From contig CANSAF010000001.1 in the NCBI GenBank assembly GCA_947644645.1, forward strand, positions 103,311-167,310: 64,000 nt of DNA. Direction: 5' to 3'. The DNA comes from an uncultured Sporosarcina sp. (GTDB lineage: Bacteria; Bacillota; Bacilli; Bacillales_A; Planococcaceae). How positions within the stretch are numbered: position 1 is the stretch's first letter; every line of letters starts with the position of its first letter. The notes under the pieces were generated by a model. The model ran no database searches. It saw only the letters and a program-made list of their open reading frames with translations, and had not been told where the DNA came from. Of the stretch, positions 62,600 to 64,000 are shown in pieces. Position numbers and translations under genes: made by a program.

Positions 62600-63514
62600 A
62601 TGTCAAAACATCAATGGTTTCAAGAATTACAAATAACGATTAAAGAAGGTATTTTAAAAATAGATGAACCACTTTGTAAATATACGGCGACAAAACTTGG
62701 TGGGAAAGCTGATTTATTGGTGATGCCAAGCACAATTGAAGAAACGATCGCAACAGTGCGTTATGCATATGAAAAGGATATTCCATTATTATTACTCGGC
62801 AATGGCTCAAATATGGTTGTCAGAGATGGTGGCGTTCGAGGCATTGTTTTACATCCGAAACAATTAAATAAAATTGTCGTCGATGGGACATCTATTCATG
62901 CCGAAAGTGGCGCGAATATTATCGATGTATCAAAACAAGCAGCCCTACATTCGTTAACAGGATTTGAATTTGCTTGTGGAATCCCTGGATCAATTGGCGG
63001 CGCAATGATGATGAATGCGGGTGCATATGGCGGGGAAGTAAAAGATATTATTGTGCAAGCAACAGTGTTAACGAAAGCTGGAGAAGTGCTTGTTTTATCA
63101 AAAGAAGAACTTGACCTTGGTTATCGTCAAAGTATTATCGGTAAAAAAGGGTATTATGTGTTATCTGCTGACTTCGAACTTGAAGAAGGAAACCAAGAAG
63201 AAATTGATGCAAAAGTTGCCGATTTAACTTTCCAAAGGGAGTCAAAGCAGCCGTTAGAGTATCCATCAGCAGGGAGTGTCTTTAAAAGACCACCAGGCTA
63301 TTTTGCAGGAAAATTGATTCAGGACTGTGGCATGCAAGGAAAAGGGCATGGCGGTGCGGAAGTTTCAACTAAACATGCAGGCTTTATCATCAATAAAAAT
63401 GAGGCAACAGCTTCAGATTATATTCAAACGATTGAAATGGTTAAAGCTAAAGTGAAGAAAACTTATGATATTGAGCTTGAGCTTGAAGTAAGAATTGTTG
63501 GAGAGGAAAAATAG
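62600..63514 (+). CDS. murB: UDP-N-acetylenolpyruvoylglucosamine reductase
   Basis: 304 residues. Catalyses NADPH-dependent reduction of enolpyruvyl-UDP-GlcNAc to UDP-MurNAc in peptidoglycan synthesis. The FAD-binding region has YTATKLGGKADLLVMPSTIE and LLLGNGSNMVVRDGGVRGI; FACGIPGSIGGAMMMNAGAY follows. The catalytic serine lies in YPSAGSVFKRP and the terminal motif is STKHAGFIINK, typical of type II MurB. AAAGGATAGGATCC precedes the ATG. Monocistronic. Confidence 0.96.
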   Translation: MSKHQWFQELQITIKEGILKIDEPLCKYTATKLGGKADLLVMPSTIEETIATVRYAYEKDIPLLLLGNGSNMVVRDGGVRGIVLHPKQLNKIVVDGTSIHAESGANIIDVSKQAALHSLTGFEFACGIPGSIGGAMMMNAGAYGGEVKDIIVQATVLTKAGEVLVLSKEELDLGYRQSIIGKKGYYVLSADFELEEGNQEEIDAKVADLTFQRESKQPLEYPSAGSVFKRPPGYFAGKLIQDCGMQGKGHGGAEVSTKHAGFIINKNEATASDYIQTIEMVKAKVKKTYDIELELEVRIVGEEK

Positions 63515-63563
63515 GTAATCTCTTTTGATTCTACCTTTTTGTTTTCGTGAAAAATTTTAAGAA

Positions 63564-63613
63564 AGACCATCCAAAAGTCTTTGTACGTGAACTTTTGGAT
63601 GGTCTATTTTTTT
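63564..63613. terminator. Strong terminator after murB
   Basis: AGACCATCCAAAAGT (63564-63578) pairs perfectly with ACTTTTGGATGGTCT (63591-63605), followed by T7. Confidence 0.93.
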
Positions 63614-63641
63614 ATAGTGTCTTATGCATTTGAAAGCTTAC

Positions 63642-64000
63642 TTATGCACCTTCTACTTTTTTCTGCTTTTTATTTTTTAATAAAGAAGGTTCCGCTACAA
63701 TATCATCTGCGATATGGACTTGGCACATTTTATTGTCGCAAAGGAATTTGAAAACACCATTGTTAAAATCTGTACCGATTTCTTTAAAGAAAATCCCTTC
63801 ATACTCAACGTCTTTTGTTAAAGTAAACTTCACGCGATAGTCGTTATTTTCTTTAACTAAATATGCACGAACACCTTTTTCGAACATATCATCATCTTCA
63901 TCTTTAATCGCACGATCGACTGAAACGACATGGAAATCCACGAAGGACATTTCACGCAATAAAACGTTCATGAAAGAACCTTTTGTAATTTCTTCCCATC
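63642..64000 (-). CDS. Unrecognised soluble protein (partial, C-terminal 119 residues)
   Basis: The frame is open to the right edge and reads through an internal Met at 63971 without a stop (upstream in-frame residues WEEITKGSF), so the true start lies outside the window. The visible part contains MSFVDFHVVSVDRAIKDEDD, a beta-rich middle (YRVKFTLTKDVEYEGIFFKE) and a lysine-rich tail (KNKKQKKVEGA). No membrane segment or signal; two cysteines in FLCDNKMCQVH. I do not recognise a family. It is convergent with murB. Confidence 0.7.
   Translation of the reverse strand, partial: WEEITKGSFMNVLLREMSFVDFHVVSVDRAIKDEDDDMFEKGVRAYLVKENNDYRVKFTLTKDVEYEGIFFKEIGTDFNNGVFKFLCDNKMCQVHIADDIVAEPSLLKNKKQKKVEGA

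Overview
The window looks like chromosome from a low-GC, AT-rich, endospore-former-type Firmicute, most likely Planococcaceae or Bacillaceae (Sporosarcina, Solibacillus, Lysinibacillus and relatives). The evidence is strong AGGAGG-type ribosome sites, frequent TTG and GTG starts, SigW, SigB, Fur, CcpA (cre) and XylR-like sites of the Bacillus type, and genes whose closest recognisable relatives are Bacillus subtilis yuaF-floT, fruRKA, yclNOPQ, nsrR/hmp, yerD, yfkM, ydaT and ygaD. I see no rRNA, tRNA, CRISPR, prophage, transposase or plasmid functions. This is mostly core and metabolic chromosome with a few regulatory oddities.

Layout. 1-1016: 3' side of a DUF47-pit phosphate uptake pair (minus strand). 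1308-3497: SigW-type promoter, NfeD-like membrane protein and flotillin FloT. 3577-5638: LolD/MacB-type ABC exporter. 5933-15918: a xylan-derived sugar regulon made of cytoplasmic GH43 beta-xylosidase, ROK repressor XylR, a binding protein with two permeases and no ATPase, a DUF624 protein, XylA and XylB. Three XylR-like operators and up to three cre sites tie it together. 16304-19971: fructose operon fruR-fruK-fruA. 20079-23462: Fur-boxed nitroreductase, Bcr/CflA drug transporter, fumarase. 23632-26708: a 58-codon unknown gene, an array of GAGTTCTC boxes spaced about 21 bp, then a Dph6-like ATP pyrophosphatase overlapping a Tet/EF-G-like GTPase. 26834-31070: two-component system with a LolA-like lipoprotein and a tail of very small genes. 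31134-36919: deaminase, methyltransferase, NfrA-type reductase, orphan GltB-like FMN protein, acyl-CoA synthetase. 36970-43183: YdaT-like SigB stress protein, PutP, a glyoxalase-like protein, HflX, ABC exporter. 43452-48266: lipoprotein, tandem duplication, Fur-controlled petrobactin-type uptake operon. 48358-51085: MgtE and NiaP. 51255-56197: DUF342/FapA protein, two DNA glycosylases, a PfpI-type stress protein, a hydrolase. 56321-59278: Hmp, NsrR, manganese pyrophosphatase. 59367-64000: Rieske-FAD oxidoreductase, FrnE-type thioredoxin-fold protein, a highly structured intergenic element, YceI with a MarR-type operator, MurB, and the end of an unrecognised gene.

How the genes work together. 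The xyl region forms a complete route: xylo-oligosaccharides are bound and imported, cleaved inside the cell by the GH43 enzyme, isomerised by XylA and phosphorylated by XylB into the pentose phosphate pathway. XylR and CcpA control it, and the importer must borrow an MsmX-like ATPase from elsewhere. Hmp and NsrR form a nitric-oxide defence pair. The yclNOPQ-like operon and the nitroreductase belong to an iron-starvation (Fur) response.

The most unusual items are the helically phased GAGTTCTC array in front of the Dph6-like/EF-G-like gene pair, that gene pairing itself, and the multi-hairpin element at 61486-61677. All functional statements come from reading the sequence and from general family knowledge; no searches were run.
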